From Gelidibacter japonicus (lineage in GTDB: Bacteria; Bacteroidota; Bacteroidia; Flavobacteriales; Flavobacteriaceae), in NCBI RefSeq assembly GCF_010725055.1, contig NZ_BJKB01000002.1:1-64000 (forward strand): 64,000 nucleotides of DNA. Reading direction: 5' to 3'. Positions 18,595 through 27,044 of the stretch are shown in pieces; position 1 is the stretch's first letter; every line of letters starts with the position of its first letter. Under the pieces are notes generated by a model, which was not told the DNA's origin, ran no database searches, and saw nothing but the letters and a program-made list of their open reading frames with translations. The position numbers and the translations under genes were made by a program.

Positions 18595-18824
18595 ATGGAC
18601 ACAAAATTAACTTTAAAGCTGAATCAAAAAGTCATTGAAAAAGCAAAAACATAAGCCTTTCTCGAATAGTGGAATCTTACCTACAATCACTGACTTCAGA
18701 AAGTCCTAAGGATAATTTTGACATATCACCTTTTGTTAAAAGTATGGCTACTGGAAAAGATGTTCCCACGGAGTTGAATTATAAAAAAGAGTTTTTGGAA
18801 TATCTTCTTAAAAACCACAAATGA
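18595..18824 (+). pseudogene. Decayed antitoxin of a PIN-type toxin-antitoxin pair
   Basis: From ATG 18595 the frame reads MDTKLTLKLNQKVIEKAKT and then hits TAA at 18652. Shifting frame at that point, it resumes SLSRIVESYLQSL and continues to a TGA at 18822-18824. Joined, this is a ribbon-helix-helix-like antitoxin (DUF6364-type as I recall it) that has lost a few residues and its frame. The stop overlaps the toxin start as ATGA, the usual coupling. The translation was done by hand and the two parts are unambiguous; the family name is from memory. Confidence 0.75.
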
Positions 18825-19174
18825 TTAAAAGACTTTATATAGACACTAACATCATGTTGGATTTATTGGGAGAAAGGGCACCATTTTATGAACCAATAGC
18901 CAAAATTGCCAAAGAAAAGCTGAGAAAATTTACAATCATTGCAGAAATCTGCGGTCCTAACGAACAAACTATTGAAAAAGGGCTCAATTTGTCCATCTAG
19001 GATTTTGAGGATGCCTTGCAAAACTTCAGTGCTACAGAGTTAGATTGCAAATTCATCATCACACGAAATGGAATGGATTTTAAAGAATCGTTAATTCGAG
19101 TAATAACTCCCGATGAGTTTTTAAGTAGTTTGAAAAAGAATAATAATTTCAGAAAGTCATTAGCATTAGACTAA
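18821..19174 (+). pseudogene. Decayed PIN-domain toxin (VapC-like)
   Basis: The frame starts MIKRLYIDTNIMLDLLGERAPF, the first PIN block with the catalytic Asp, then jumps to KLRKFTIIAEI. It meets an in-frame TAG at 18998-19000 and continues in the same frame with DFEDALQNFSA and FIITRNGMDFK to TAA at 19172. The N- and C-terminal PIN motifs are clear. The middle is shorter than in intact relatives (117 codons in all), and the TAG falls inside a conserved block. It is therefore a ribonuclease-toxin relic with an internal deletion and a nonsense codon. It overlaps the stop of the convergent TRIC gene. Confidence 0.8.
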
Positions 19175-19797
19175 ACTGTTCTGTTGTGTTCATTCTTATA
19201 CAAGTTAGGCAAACTGATTTTAAATTTAACCGCAATTAACCTCACAGAAATTACCACAGCACCCGCAATCATAAAAACGACATTATCGTCAATGGGAAGT
19301 TGTCTTAAAAGAAAATAGGTGATCCCTCCCAAAATACACGCGGTCGCATAAATTTCCTTTGTCCGGAATATAACGGGAATCTCATTCGACAAAATATCTC
19401 TGATTACACCACCAAAACAGGCCGTTATCGTTCCCAACGAAATACAAATGAAGGGATGTAAACCAGCGGATAAGCCCTTTTCAATCCCTACTACCGTATA
19501 AAGCCCAATCCCAATAGAATCAAACAACAACAATGAGGTGCGCAAATAATTGATTTTCTGTTTAAAAATTACCGTAAAAACGGTAGCAGCAAAGATGACA
19601 TAAACATAGGTCATATTGGTCATCCAGGTCACAGGAGTGACCCCAATGAGCACATCTCTTAAGGTTCCGCCACCTACTGCGGTCACAAAAGCAATTATGA
19701 GGACCCCAAAAGGATCCATTTTTTTATTCATCGCTACAGATACACCAGAAATGGCAAAAGCAATAGTACCTAAAATATCAAGGGTTTGTAGAAACAT
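19171..19797 (-). CDS. Trimeric intracellular cation channel (TRIC/UPF0126) family protein
   Basis: A 208-aa protein with six or seven hydrophobic helices arranged as two repeats. The first contains GTIAFAISGVSVAMNKKMDPFGVLIIAFVTAVGGGTLRDVLIG and the second GTITACFGGVIRDILSNEIPVIF. The GGGTxRD / GGxxRD pair is diagnostic for the YadS/YicG-TRIC group, described as potassium-permeable homotrimers; some members have been linked to glycine uptake. It is a single gene with its own -7 box upstream. Confidence 0.9.
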   Translation of the reverse strand: MFLQTLDILGTIAFAISGVSVAMNKKMDPFGVLIIAFVTAVGGGTLRDVLIGVTPVTWMTNMTYVYVIFAATVFTVIFKQKINYLRTSLLLFDSIGIGLYTVVGIEKGLSAGLHPFICISLGTITACFGGVIRDILSNEIPVIFRTKEIYATACILGGITYFLLRQLPIDDNVVFMIAGAVVISVRLIAVKFKISLPNLYKNEHNRTV

Positions 19798-19824
19798 AGG
19801 TTTTCCAAAAAGTTATAAAACGGG

Positions 19825-19832
19825 CAAAGATA
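19825..19832 (-). promoter_or_regulatory. Bacteroidetes -7 box for the TRIC gene
   Basis: Read leftward this is TATCTTTG, a full match to TAnnTTTG, 27 bp before the start codon at 19797. A clear -33 TTTG is not present; TTTC lies 21 bp further upstream. Confidence 0.5.
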
Positions 19833-19984
19833 GCAACACGAATTGGGCAATCAGAAACTTTAATGGAATAAAATATGAATTTCGGTTATTCGGTCGATTT
19901 ATTATTGATAAAGTGAAAACTATAAGACGTCGTAGCTATATCCTTTCTTAAGAAAAGCTGATTCTAAAGCACAATAAACACTTG

Positions 19985-20397
19985 GCCTGCGCTCTGGGCA
20001 AGCATATCGCACAAGTTTTTTAAAAAAGGAAGGTGAAATCAACCTCGGAACTATATCGAATAGATCCGCCTGATGACAGGATAAGCCCTTCGACTGCGCT
20101 CAGGGCAAGCTTATCACACAAGTTTTGTGAAATGGAAATGCCGAATTCAACTTGGAACTACCTTGAAGAGATCCCGCCCGAAAGCGGGATAAGCGACTCA
20201 CACATATTTTCCGAAAAGGAAATCAAAACTTTATTAGAAGCTAACTCTAAGAGATCCCGCCCAAAAGCGGGATAAGCGATTCGCACAAGTTTTGTGAAAA
20301 GGAAATTGAAACTTTATTAGAAGATAGCTACAAGAGATCCCGCCCAAAAGCGGGATAAGCGACTCACACATATTTTCCGAAAAGGAAAATATGGTTC
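19985..20397. repeat. 83-bp tandem repeat array with paired hairpins
   Basis: Three near-identical units start with GAGATCCCGCCC at 20168, 20251 and 20334, exactly 83 bp apart. Two more degenerate units precede them (from about 19985 and 20061), the second expanded by a palindromic GCCCTTCGACTGCGCTCAGGGC-type insert at 20085-20106. Each good unit has a stem ATCCCGC/GCGGGAT and then a second inverted repeat. That second repeat is CACAA/TTGTG in the 20251 unit and TATTTTCC/GGAAAATA around GAAAA in the 20334 unit. The array fills the gap between the divergently read TRIC upstream region and the RDD stop. The frames crossing it are not convincing genes. Confidence 0.85.
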
Positions 20398-20402
20398 GCT
20401 GC

Positions 20403-21119
20403 TTACATACTCTGCGTGTAATAATTATAATCTTTTAAAATGGTGTCAATGAATTGAATATCGTTGCCATTAATGGCTTTTACTTCTATCACTTCGGTTA
20501 TTTTGTTGCGCAACTTAATCAAAGTTTGATAGTCATTGGCCAACTTTGCTGTGGTAAAGGTGTCTTTAATAATCCGGGCATCATTGTCTGAAAGCTTGAT
20601 CACTGTTGGATAAGTGGGTTTATAATCCTCCGTCAATTCTTCTAAAATCGTGTGACTGATATTCACTTTGTCTTTTAATAAAATCACTGAAGTCCCCGCA
20701 GCCATATCGCCCAATCGTTGCGATCGTTTACTGAAAAGAATGACAAAGAATCCCAAACCAAAAATATAAATATCCACAATCCTGAAAAACCAGCGCACGA
20801 CATAATCGGCGAGAGAAGCCTGATAGCCATCAATCTTGACTACTTTAATTTTCATGATCTTCTTCCCTATCGTCTGACCTTCCAGAAGGGCTTCCAAGAC
20901 CAAAGTATAAAAAACAATGGGCAGGCCAAGTAAGGTATTGATGCCGATCTGCGACCATTGATCCATGTCCTGAAAAGCTCCAAGACTCATGTTCAAAATG
21001 GTGATATAGCCAATCTTTATAAGCATATCGATGATAAACGCCATCAAACGTTCGCCCACCCCTGAAGCCGTAAAATTTATTTTTACATTTTGGGTAGTGT
21101 TAATTTGTAACTCTGACAT
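20403..21119 (-). CDS. RDD family membrane protein
   Basis: A 238-aa protein. The RDD domain begins at ASGVGERLMAFIIDMLIKIGY (the Arg/Asp signature in helix 1) and includes GQTIGKKIMKIKVVKIDGYQASLADYVVRWFFR, then FFVILFSKRSQRLGDMAAGTSVI. The frame extends 17 codons beyond the chosen ATG at 21119; MSELQINTTQNV is the usual start in this gene cluster. The function is unknown and the gene is conserved next to SpoIIM/MoxR genes. It is divergent from the SpoIIM gene with only 24 bp between starts. Confidence 0.88.
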   Translation of the reverse strand: MSELQINTTQNVKINFTASGVGERLMAFIIDMLIKIGYITILNMSLGAFQDMDQWSQIGINTLLGLPIVFYTLVLEALLEGQTIGKKIMKIKVVKIDGYQASLADYVVRWFFRIVDIYIFGLGFFVILFSKRSQRLGDMAAGTSVILLKDKVNISHTILEELTEDYKPTYPTVIKLSDNDARIIKDTFTTAKLANDYQTLIKLRNKITEVIEVKAINGNDIQFIDTILKDYNYYTQSM

Positions 21120-21143
21120 TTTATATATTATTTTAACGACTAT

Positions 21144-22127
21144 ATGAGAGAAGTTGCGTTTATCAAGCAAAATAAGGAAAAATGGCTGAGTTTTGAAACC
21201 GCCATTTTTAACAATGATTTTAAAAATCCTGATGAACTGGCGTCACAATATATTCAATTGATCAACGATTTGTCCTATGCGCAAACTTACTACCCCAAAA
21301 GTAAAGTAATTACGTACTTAAATCAATTAGCGGCAAAAGCTTTTCAAAAAATATACAAGATTAAACGCGAAGACAGTAATAGAATCGTCGCTTTTTGGAA
21401 AACAGAGGTACCTTTGATTATGCATCAATATCGGAAGTTTGTGTATATCGCTTTCATCATTTTTACCATTTTCACCGCTATTGGAGCATTTTCAGCGGCG
21501 AATGACGGCGAATTTGTACGCTCCATACTAGGCGATGAGTATGTCAATATGACCATTGAAAACATTGAAGCCGGCAACCCCGTAGCCGTCTACAAAAGCG
21601 GAAGCAACTGGGGAAGCTTTATAGGGATTACCGTCAATAATCTACGTGTTGGCATCATTGCTTTTGTTCTGGGTGTTTTTGGCGGCCTTGGAACCGTCTA
21701 CATCCTATTCAAGAATTGTATCATGTTAGGCTCTTTTCAATATTTTTTTTACGAAAAAGATGTGTTTTGGGAAAGTGTCAGAGGGATATGGATCCATGGA
21801 TCCATGGAAATTTTTGCCATTGTCATTGAAGCTGCTGCAGGTTTGATCTTAGGCGCAAGCATTCTATTCCCAGGAACGCATTCAAGGTTTACATCCTTTA
21901 AGGAAGGAGCCAAAACAGGGGTCAAAATAGTCATTAGCACCTTCCCTTTTACCTTCTTTGCTGGATTCCTAGAAGGATTTATCACAAGATATTCACAAGA
22001 AATGCCGAAAATAATCTCCGTTGGCATTATCTTGGTCACTTTAGGATACATTAGTTACTATTATTTGATTTATCCGTTTGTTGTCAAGAAAAAACTCGAT
22101 GCCCAATTGATTTCCATAATTCCTTAA
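21144..22127 (+). CDS. Stage II sporulation protein M (SpoIIM) family membrane protein
   Basis: A 327-aa integral membrane protein with several helices (about 97-116, 168-195, 215-240, 265-285, 295-315). The motif NNLRVGIIAFVLGVFGGLGTVYILFKNC and the downstream GSMEIFAIVIEAAAGLILG are the family signature. In Bacteroidetes this gene goes with RDD and MoxR genes and has nothing to do with spores. It is the first gene of a tight run: the next start is directly at its stop. Confidence 0.88.
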   Translation: MREVAFIKQNKEKWLSFETAIFNNDFKNPDELASQYIQLINDLSYAQTYYPKSKVITYLNQLAAKAFQKIYKIKREDSNRIVAFWKTEVPLIMHQYRKFVYIAFIIFTIFTAIGAFSAANDGEFVRSILGDEYVNMTIENIEAGNPVAVYKSGSNWGSFIGITVNNLRVGIIAFVLGVFGGLGTVYILFKNCIMLGSFQYFFYEKDVFWESVRGIWIHGSMEIFAIVIEAAAGLILGASILFPGTHSRFTSFKEGAKTGVKIVISTFPFTFFAGFLEGFITRYSQEMPKIISVGIILVTLGYISYYYLIYPFVVKKKLDAQLISIIP

Positions 22128-22856
22128 ATGAAAATTAACCTGACACTTATAGTCACGATCAGTATGATCTTGCTCATTGGAAACACACCACTTTGGGCAA
22201 ATATTTCTGTGCAGCAACCCCAAAATGAACGTCAATTCAAGGAAGGTTTTAAGGATAAGTATACAGGTAGAAAGTATAATTATGAAGGAAAGGCCACGGT
22301 GCGCTCATCCTCATCTAAGCATGCCGACGGCTCTAAATATTCTCAAAACAGACCGTATGCCAACGAAGATAATAATGCTGATAATTTTTCTTTTGATTTT
22401 AGTGTCTTCAACTGGTTGTTCATCCTTATCCTGATTATTGCTGTGGCCTACCTGGCCTACACACTCCTCAACGATGGCAGTAGCAAGCTGTTTTCTTCAA
22501 GAAGCAACGAAAAGCTAAATTCGCACGGTGAAATCACCGCAGAAAACATTGTGCATGCCGATATCAAAGCGCTCATCAACGATGCAGAGAAAACAAATAA
22601 TTACAGATTGGCCATCAGATATTTTTATTTATTGGTGTTGAAACAATTGACCCTTAAAAACTTCATTAAATATGAGGATGACAAAACCAATGCAGATTAT
22701 ATGCATGTCATCGCATCCCAAAAATTCAGTAAAGATTTTGCTTATACATCCTATATTTACGATTATACCTGGTATGGCGAGTTTGATTTAAATAAGCAGC
22801 AATACCAATTGGCCAAAGACAGTTTTGTTAAACTTATTAAAGAGGTCAGTTCATGA
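22128..22856 (+). CDS. DUF4129-like membrane protein
   Basis: A 242-aa protein with a signal sequence (1-25), a periplasmic segment of about 60 residues, one transmembrane helix (about 93-115, WLFILILIIAVAYLAYTLL) and a cytoplasmic C-terminal domain. RLAIRYFYLLVLKQL and WYGEFDLNKQQYQLAKDSF in that domain match DUF4129-type proteins encoded beside MoxR ATPases. It starts at the base after the SpoIIM stop and its stop overlaps the next start as ATGA, so translation is coupled. The function is unknown. Confidence 0.75.
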   Translation: MKINLTLIVTISMILLIGNTPLWANISVQQPQNERQFKEGFKDKYTGRKYNYEGKATVRSSSSKHADGSKYSQNRPYANEDNNADNFSFDFSVFNWLFILILIIAVAYLAYTLLNDGSSKLFSSRSNEKLNSHGEITAENIVHADIKALINDAEKTNNYRLAIRYFYLLVLKQLTLKNFIKYEDDKTNADYMHVIASQKFSKDFAYTSYIYDYTWYGEFDLNKQQYQLAKDSFVKLIKEVSS

Positions 22857-24058
22857 ACAAAACCTTAGCCATCATCCTTGTTATTGCGGCAACTATCATT
22901 ACAATTGCCATCACTTTGGACTATAGTAGCCATCACACTGTGGATTGGACCGAAAGCTATAACGAAAAGAGCAACAAACCTTATGGCGTAAGTGTGTTTT
23001 ACAAAGAACTACCGAAGCTGTTTGAAGGTCAATTATTGAAACCCGTTTACTACTCACCTTATAATTATTTTTATGCAAATTCGGAGGATGGCTACGGCGA
23101 TCATGTCGCTGAAGGAAATTATATACTGGTAGGTAATTCCGATTATTTGGACGTGGCGGACGTGGAAGAGCTCTTGATTTTTGCAGGTCGAGGCAATACA
23201 CTTTTCATGTCAGATTACAGTTTCCCCCAATCGCTGATGGACACGTTAAATCTGACCATTGGTGCGATTAAAAACCAGGACAGTATTATAGAACTAAGCT
23301 TCGTCCATCCTGATTTAAGATCCCATTTCACTGAACTTGATAAAAGTGACAGTACGTCCTATTTTTCGAGATTTGAAGCAGAAAACCATAAAACACTGGG
23401 CTACGCCAACAGTGACCTTAATTTGACCAATTTCTTGGAAATTCCTTTTGAAGATGGTAAAATCTATTTGCATTTGGAGCCTAAAGTCTTTACCAATTAC
23501 AACATTTTAAAAGGCGAACGTTACCGATATGTTGAAGGTGCCCTCTCCTATTTACCAAATGAGACTATTTATTTTGACTCCTACACCAAGTTTTTTGATT
23601 CCTATTACGGTGATGCTGAAGAAAAATCGAATTTAAGCTGGTTCCTGCAACAGACCTCCTTCAAATGGGCATGGTATTTGGCCTTGCTATTGACTTTATT
23701 ATTTATGATTTTCAATGCCAAAAGAAGGCAGCGCATCATACCGATTATAAAACCATTGGAAAATACGACCGTCGGATTTGTAAAAACAATCTCGAATCTC
23801 TATTATGAAACCCAGGACCATAAAAATCTCATCGATAAGAAAATCACCTATTTTTTAGAAAAGATAAGATCAGATTATAATTTGGATACCACCAATTTAA
23901 ACGAAGAGTTCATAATCAAACTCTCTCAAAAATCTGGTAAGAATAAAGAAACCGTTAAAAAAACCATTAATTTCATCAATTGGTTGCGGACTAAAAATGG
24001 GTTTTTTGAAGATAATCTCTTAAAACTCAACAAACACATTGAAGAATTTTATTCATAA
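22853..24058 (+). CDS. DUF4350 domain-containing membrane protein
   Basis: A 401-aa protein with an N-terminal helix (5-23), a periplasmic domain containing KPYGVSVFYKELPKLF and NTLFMSDYSFPQ (a GATase/ThuA-like fold is typical for DUF4350), a second helix near 272-288, and a cytoplasmic helical tail. Two membrane anchors and its place between the DUF4129 and MoxR genes suggest it belongs to a MoxR-served envelope complex. It overlaps the previous gene by 4 bp. Confidence 0.75.
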   Translation: MNKTLAIILVIAATIITIAITLDYSSHHTVDWTESYNEKSNKPYGVSVFYKELPKLFEGQLLKPVYYSPYNYFYANSEDGYGDHVAEGNYILVGNSDYLDVADVEELLIFAGRGNTLFMSDYSFPQSLMDTLNLTIGAIKNQDSIIELSFVHPDLRSHFTELDKSDSTSYFSRFEAENHKTLGYANSDLNLTNFLEIPFEDGKIYLHLEPKVFTNYNILKGERYRYVEGALSYLPNETIYFDSYTKFFDSYYGDAEEKSNLSWFLQQTSFKWAWYLALLLTLLFMIFNAKRRQRIIPIIKPLENTTVGFVKTISNLYYETQDHKNLIDKKITYFLEKIRSDYNLDTTNLNEEFIIKLSQKSGKNKETVKKTINFINWLRTKNGFFEDNLLKLNKHIEEFYS

Positions 24059-24062
24059 AACT

Positions 24063-25136
24063 ATGGAAGAACTAAATCCTACTGAAGGACAAACACCGAT
24101 AGAACAGACACCAACTCCAGAAGAAATCACTCAGGAAGAAACCTGTCATAGAGAAGAAACTCAAGACTTACAATTCACCAACCGTCTCGATCTTTCAGAA
24201 CTGCAAACCAACGTTCAACAAATGAAAGCCGAAATAGGCAAGGTTATCGTGGGTCAAACCGACATGGTCGATATGCTTTTGGCCTCCTTGCTCGCCAAAG
24301 GCCATTCGTTGATTGAGGGCGTCCCAGGTGTAGCAAAAACGATTACTGCTAAGCTGATGGCAAAATCATTGAGTGTTGGCTTTAGCAGGATTCAATTTAC
24401 ACCAGATCTGATGCCGAGTGATATTTTGGGCACCTCTGTTTTCAACCTAAAATCGACGGAATTCGAATTTAAAAAGGGCCCTATTTTCAGCAATATGATC
24501 TTGATTGACGAAATCAACAGGGCTCCCGCAAAAACACAGGCCGCCTTATTTGAGGTTATGGAAGAGCAACAAATCACCATTGATGGAAATTATTATAAAT
24601 TAGAATCGCCTTTTATGGTTTTAGCCACCCAAAATCCAATAGAACAAGAAGGCACCTACCGATTGCCAGAAGCACAATTGGATCGATTTTTATTTAAGAT
24701 TGATGTGGGCTACCCAAATCTGGAAGAAGAAATCGAGATTCTAATGCGGGAACATCATTTACAAGACCGAGTCAAAACAGATGCGATCACCCCATTTTTA
24801 TCTGCGGATCAAATTGTGAAATATCAGGCGCTCGTTACTCAAGTATTAGTGGAAGAACATTTGTTGAAATATATTGCCGATTTAATTGTCGCCACACGAC
24901 ATAACCAATTCTTGTATTTGGGTGCCTCACCAAGAGCTTCCATTGCAATTTTAAAGGCCAGTAAAGCATTTGCAGCCATGAGTGGTCGCGACTTTGTTAC
25001 ACCTGAAGATATTAAGCGAGCCGCCATCCCAGTGTTGCACCATCGTGTTATTGTGACGCCCGAACGAGAAATGGAAGGGATTACAAGTACGGACGTGATC
25101 AAACAGATTATTGAGAACGTTGAAATTCCGAGGTAG
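24063..25136 (+). CDS. MoxR-family AAA+ ATPase
   Basis: A 357-aa cytoplasmic AAA+ ATPase with Walker A GVPGVAKT (86-93), Walker B LIDEINRA (147-154), a sensor region with ATQNPIEQEGTYRLPEAQLDRF, and an AAA lid. The frame can be read from 24039 inside the previous gene, but ATG 24063, 4 bp after that gene's stop, gives the normal acidic N-terminus. MoxR proteins usually act as chaperone-like ATPases with von Willebrand A or DUF58 partners encoded next door. Here the adjacent DUF58 gene is missing. Confidence 0.92.
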   Translation: MEELNPTEGQTPIEQTPTPEEITQEETCHREETQDLQFTNRLDLSELQTNVQQMKAEIGKVIVGQTDMVDMLLASLLAKGHSLIEGVPGVAKTITAKLMAKSLSVGFSRIQFTPDLMPSDILGTSVFNLKSTEFEFKKGPIFSNMILIDEINRAPAKTQAALFEVMEEQQITIDGNYYKLESPFMVLATQNPIEQEGTYRLPEAQLDRFLFKIDVGYPNLEEEIEILMREHHLQDRVKTDAITPFLSADQIVKYQALVTQVLVEEHLLKYIADLIVATRHNQFLYLGASPRASIAILKASKAFAAMSGRDFVTPEDIKRAAIPVLHHRVIVTPEREMEGITSTDVIKQIIENVEIPR

Positions 25137-25420
25137 GTTTTAGTTGGCAGTCTCGGTTAACAGTTCAGAGATCCCGCCTCTGTAAATACTACGGACGGGC
25201 AGGTTTCAGGTTTCAGGTTTGTAAAAAAACTAATTTTATCAGATTGACAATAACCTGATTTCATAAAAACTGATCACTTACTATCCAACTATAAAGTGTG
25301 GAGAATTCTATATGGGTACAAATAGGATAAAATCTTAAAAAAACATTTATGAATTAATCACAAAAAATTTTTTTTCTATAATCTAACCCACTAACCTCTA
25401 CCCACTTCCTGCTTCCTGCT
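25137..25420. repeat. Repeat-bearing gap after moxR
   Basis: No gene is visible. The stretch holds a CCCGCC...CGGGCAGG inverted repeat (about 25174-25202), a doubled TTTCAGG (about 25204-25217), AT-rich sequence, and the start of a CTTCCTG-type 7-bp tandem repeat at 25405-25439. A DUF58 gene would be expected here from related clusters; I found no remnant of one. Confidence 0.6.
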
Positions 25421-25891
25421 TCACGCTTCCCGCTTCTTCCCCCTCAATTTCAACGTCCATTCAAAATTAAAATTTGAAACCTCAATTCCCTCTTCGTTGG
25501 TTCCAACGGAATTCATCCAAATAGTTTGACCCTCACCTGTTTCAATGGCTTTTTTTATGGCCTCATCTACTTTAAGTCCATCTCTGCATATAAAGTTAAT
25601 CCGTCCCGTCGCTTTTTTTGAAAATGTCGCATTGTTACTGGCCACTAGCATCGATATTGGTTTGCCGCAATCTTTAATTTTCGACATTACCAGGGCTCCG
25701 GTAGTCAACTCCGCAGCCATACCCTGAACCGCCCAAAACATGGAATTAAATGGATTTTGGTTGATCCATCGATGCTTGACACGTACTTTACATTGCTCAT
25801 CATCAATATAGGTCGCCCGCACACCACAAAGAAAAGCAGAAGGCAGTTTAAAACTTAGGAACGCATTGAGTTTTCTGGGAGATATGTTCAT
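25421..25891 (-). CDS. DUF4442 hotdog-fold (thioesterase-like) protein
   Basis: A 156-aa protein resembling DUF4442/PaaI-type hotdog thioesterases: RVKHRWINQNPFNSMFWAVQGMAAELTTGALVM forms the central hotdog helix and its flanks. Substrate and activity are unknown. The last codons (KKREA) lie in a 7-bp tandem repeat that continues past the stop, so the C-terminus has been shaped by repeat sequence. Confidence 0.75.
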   Translation of the reverse strand: MNISPRKLNAFLSFKLPSAFLCGVRATYIDDEQCKVRVKHRWINQNPFNSMFWAVQGMAAELTTGALVMSKIKDCGKPISMLVASNNATFSKKATGRINFICRDGLKVDEAIKKAIETGEGQTIWMNSVGTNEEGIEVSNFNFEWTLKLRGKKREA

Positions 25892-25974
25892 TTTTAAAAT
25901 TTGATTTGGGCTAATTTATCGATTTTATTCCATATCGCAATTTGTTAAATTTATGTTAAATTATAGTACTGTGT

Positions 25975-26007
25975 TTTGCATAATACCTTCTTTAAGACAT
26001 ATATTTG
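25975..26007 (+). promoter_or_regulatory. Bacteroidetes-type promoter of the DUF4870 gene
   Basis: TTTG at 25975-25978 and TATATTTG at 26000-26007 are 21 bp apart. The expected transcript start near 26012 lies upstream of ATG 26035, which supports that start over the TTG at 26005. Confidence 0.65.
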
Positions 26008-26034
26008 CATAAGACACTATTATATACCAACAAA

Positions 26035-26481
26035 ATGATAGACAATCATCAAAAAAATATCGCCACGTTCATCCATTTATCAACCTTTGCTAGATTTTTC
26101 ATTCCTTTTGGGAATTTTTTAGGTCCGATCATTTTATGGATTACCAATAAAGAGAAATCTGAGTTCATTGATGCACATGGCAAGCAGGCTATTAATTTTC
26201 AAATCAGCATTTTATTATATGCTATGATTTTAGGAGCATTGACCATTCCGTTTTTCATTTTCGGACTTTTGGGTCACATGGATTTTTGGAATTTCAGCAA
26301 TTTTGATAACTTCCATATTGGTTTTCACAAAGCTTCCCCTCTCCTGTTTATTGCTGGTGGATTTGGGTTCTTGGCCGTTATCGGGTTTATCTTAGAGCTG
26401 ATTTTTATTGTCATTGCAAGTTTAAAAGCCAGAGATGGCGAACTTTATAGATATCCTTTAACCATTAATTTTTTAAAATAA
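26035..26481 (+). CDS. DUF4870 domain-containing membrane protein
   Basis: A 148-aa membrane protein with three hydrophobic helices. LSTFARFFIPFGNFLGPIILWITNKEKSEFIDAHGKQAINFQISILLY is the DUF4870 signature. The function is unknown. The longer frame beginning at 26005 would place the promoter's -7 box inside the coding region, so ATG 26035 is chosen. Neighbouring genes encode other envelope proteins (PspC, DUF2807). Confidence 0.82.
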   Translation: MIDNHQKNIATFIHLSTFARFFIPFGNFLGPIILWITNKEKSEFIDAHGKQAINFQISILLYAMILGALTIPFFIFGLLGHMDFWNFSNFDNFHIGFHKASPLLFIAGGFGFLAVIGFILELIFIVIASLKARDGELYRYPLTINFLK

Positions 26482-26699
26482 GAATTCATCATCCACCAAA
26501 AATATGTAATCATCAATCAACCCGCCCTTGCTAAAAAGGTACGTTCGGGCAAGTCAATCAATCAAAAAACGAACAGTTTCATTTTAATTAAATCAAATCA
26601 GGGCATAACATAAAAACTGCCAGAACATCATCAATCGAACACAAAATGTCTCCATGCTTCCAATCAAAAGCATAGACTTTTAAAACACAGAAAAGAAAT

Positions 26700-27044
26700 A
26701 TGAAAATTGAAAATACCAAAGCACAAATGCGTAAAGGTGTTCTCGAATACTGCATTCTCTCCGTCCTAAAAGATGAAGACGCCTATGTTGCAGAAATTCT
26801 GGCAACACTTAAGGACGCCAAGATGCTAGTTGTGGAAGGAACGATATACCCTCTATTGACACGGCTTAAAAACGCAGGCCTTTTAGATTATAGATGGGAA
26901 GAATCAACCTCTGGTCCACCTCGTAAATATTATAATCTAACCGAAAAAGGAAAATTATTTCTAACCGAATTAACGACTACTTGGAACGAATTAAAAAATG
27001 CAGTCAACTTAGTAACCACCACAAAACAATCAAGAAATGAATAA
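26700..27044 (+). CDS. PadR family transcriptional regulator
   Basis: A 114-aa winged-helix regulator. The PadR core is visible in MRKGVLEYCILSVLKDEDAYVAEIL, VVEGTIYPLLTRLKNAGLLDY and GPPRKYYNLTEKGKLFL. In Bacteroidetes it is usually encoded directly before a PspC-domain gene. Here the two overlap by 8 bp, so the regulator is probably co-transcribed with, and may control, the envelope-stress genes after it. Confidence 0.9.
   Translation: MKIENTKAQMRKGVLEYCILSVLKDEDAYVAEILATLKDAKMLVVEGTIYPLLTRLKNAGLLDYRWEESTSGPPRKYYNLTEKGKLFLTELTTTWNELKNAVNLVTTTKQSRNE

Noticed and set aside
20033-20275. 80-codon frame across the repeat array
   Set aside because: It is composed of repeat sequence read through, and has no recognisable protein features.
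19985-20397. Repeat array as a CRISPR locus
   Set aside because: The 83-bp units are contiguous and similar over their whole length, with no unique spacers, and no cas gene is present in the window.
21144-22127. SpoIIM homologue as evidence for sporulation
   Set aside because: This membrane family is widespread in non-sporulating Bacteroidetes beside MoxR genes; no other sporulation gene is present.
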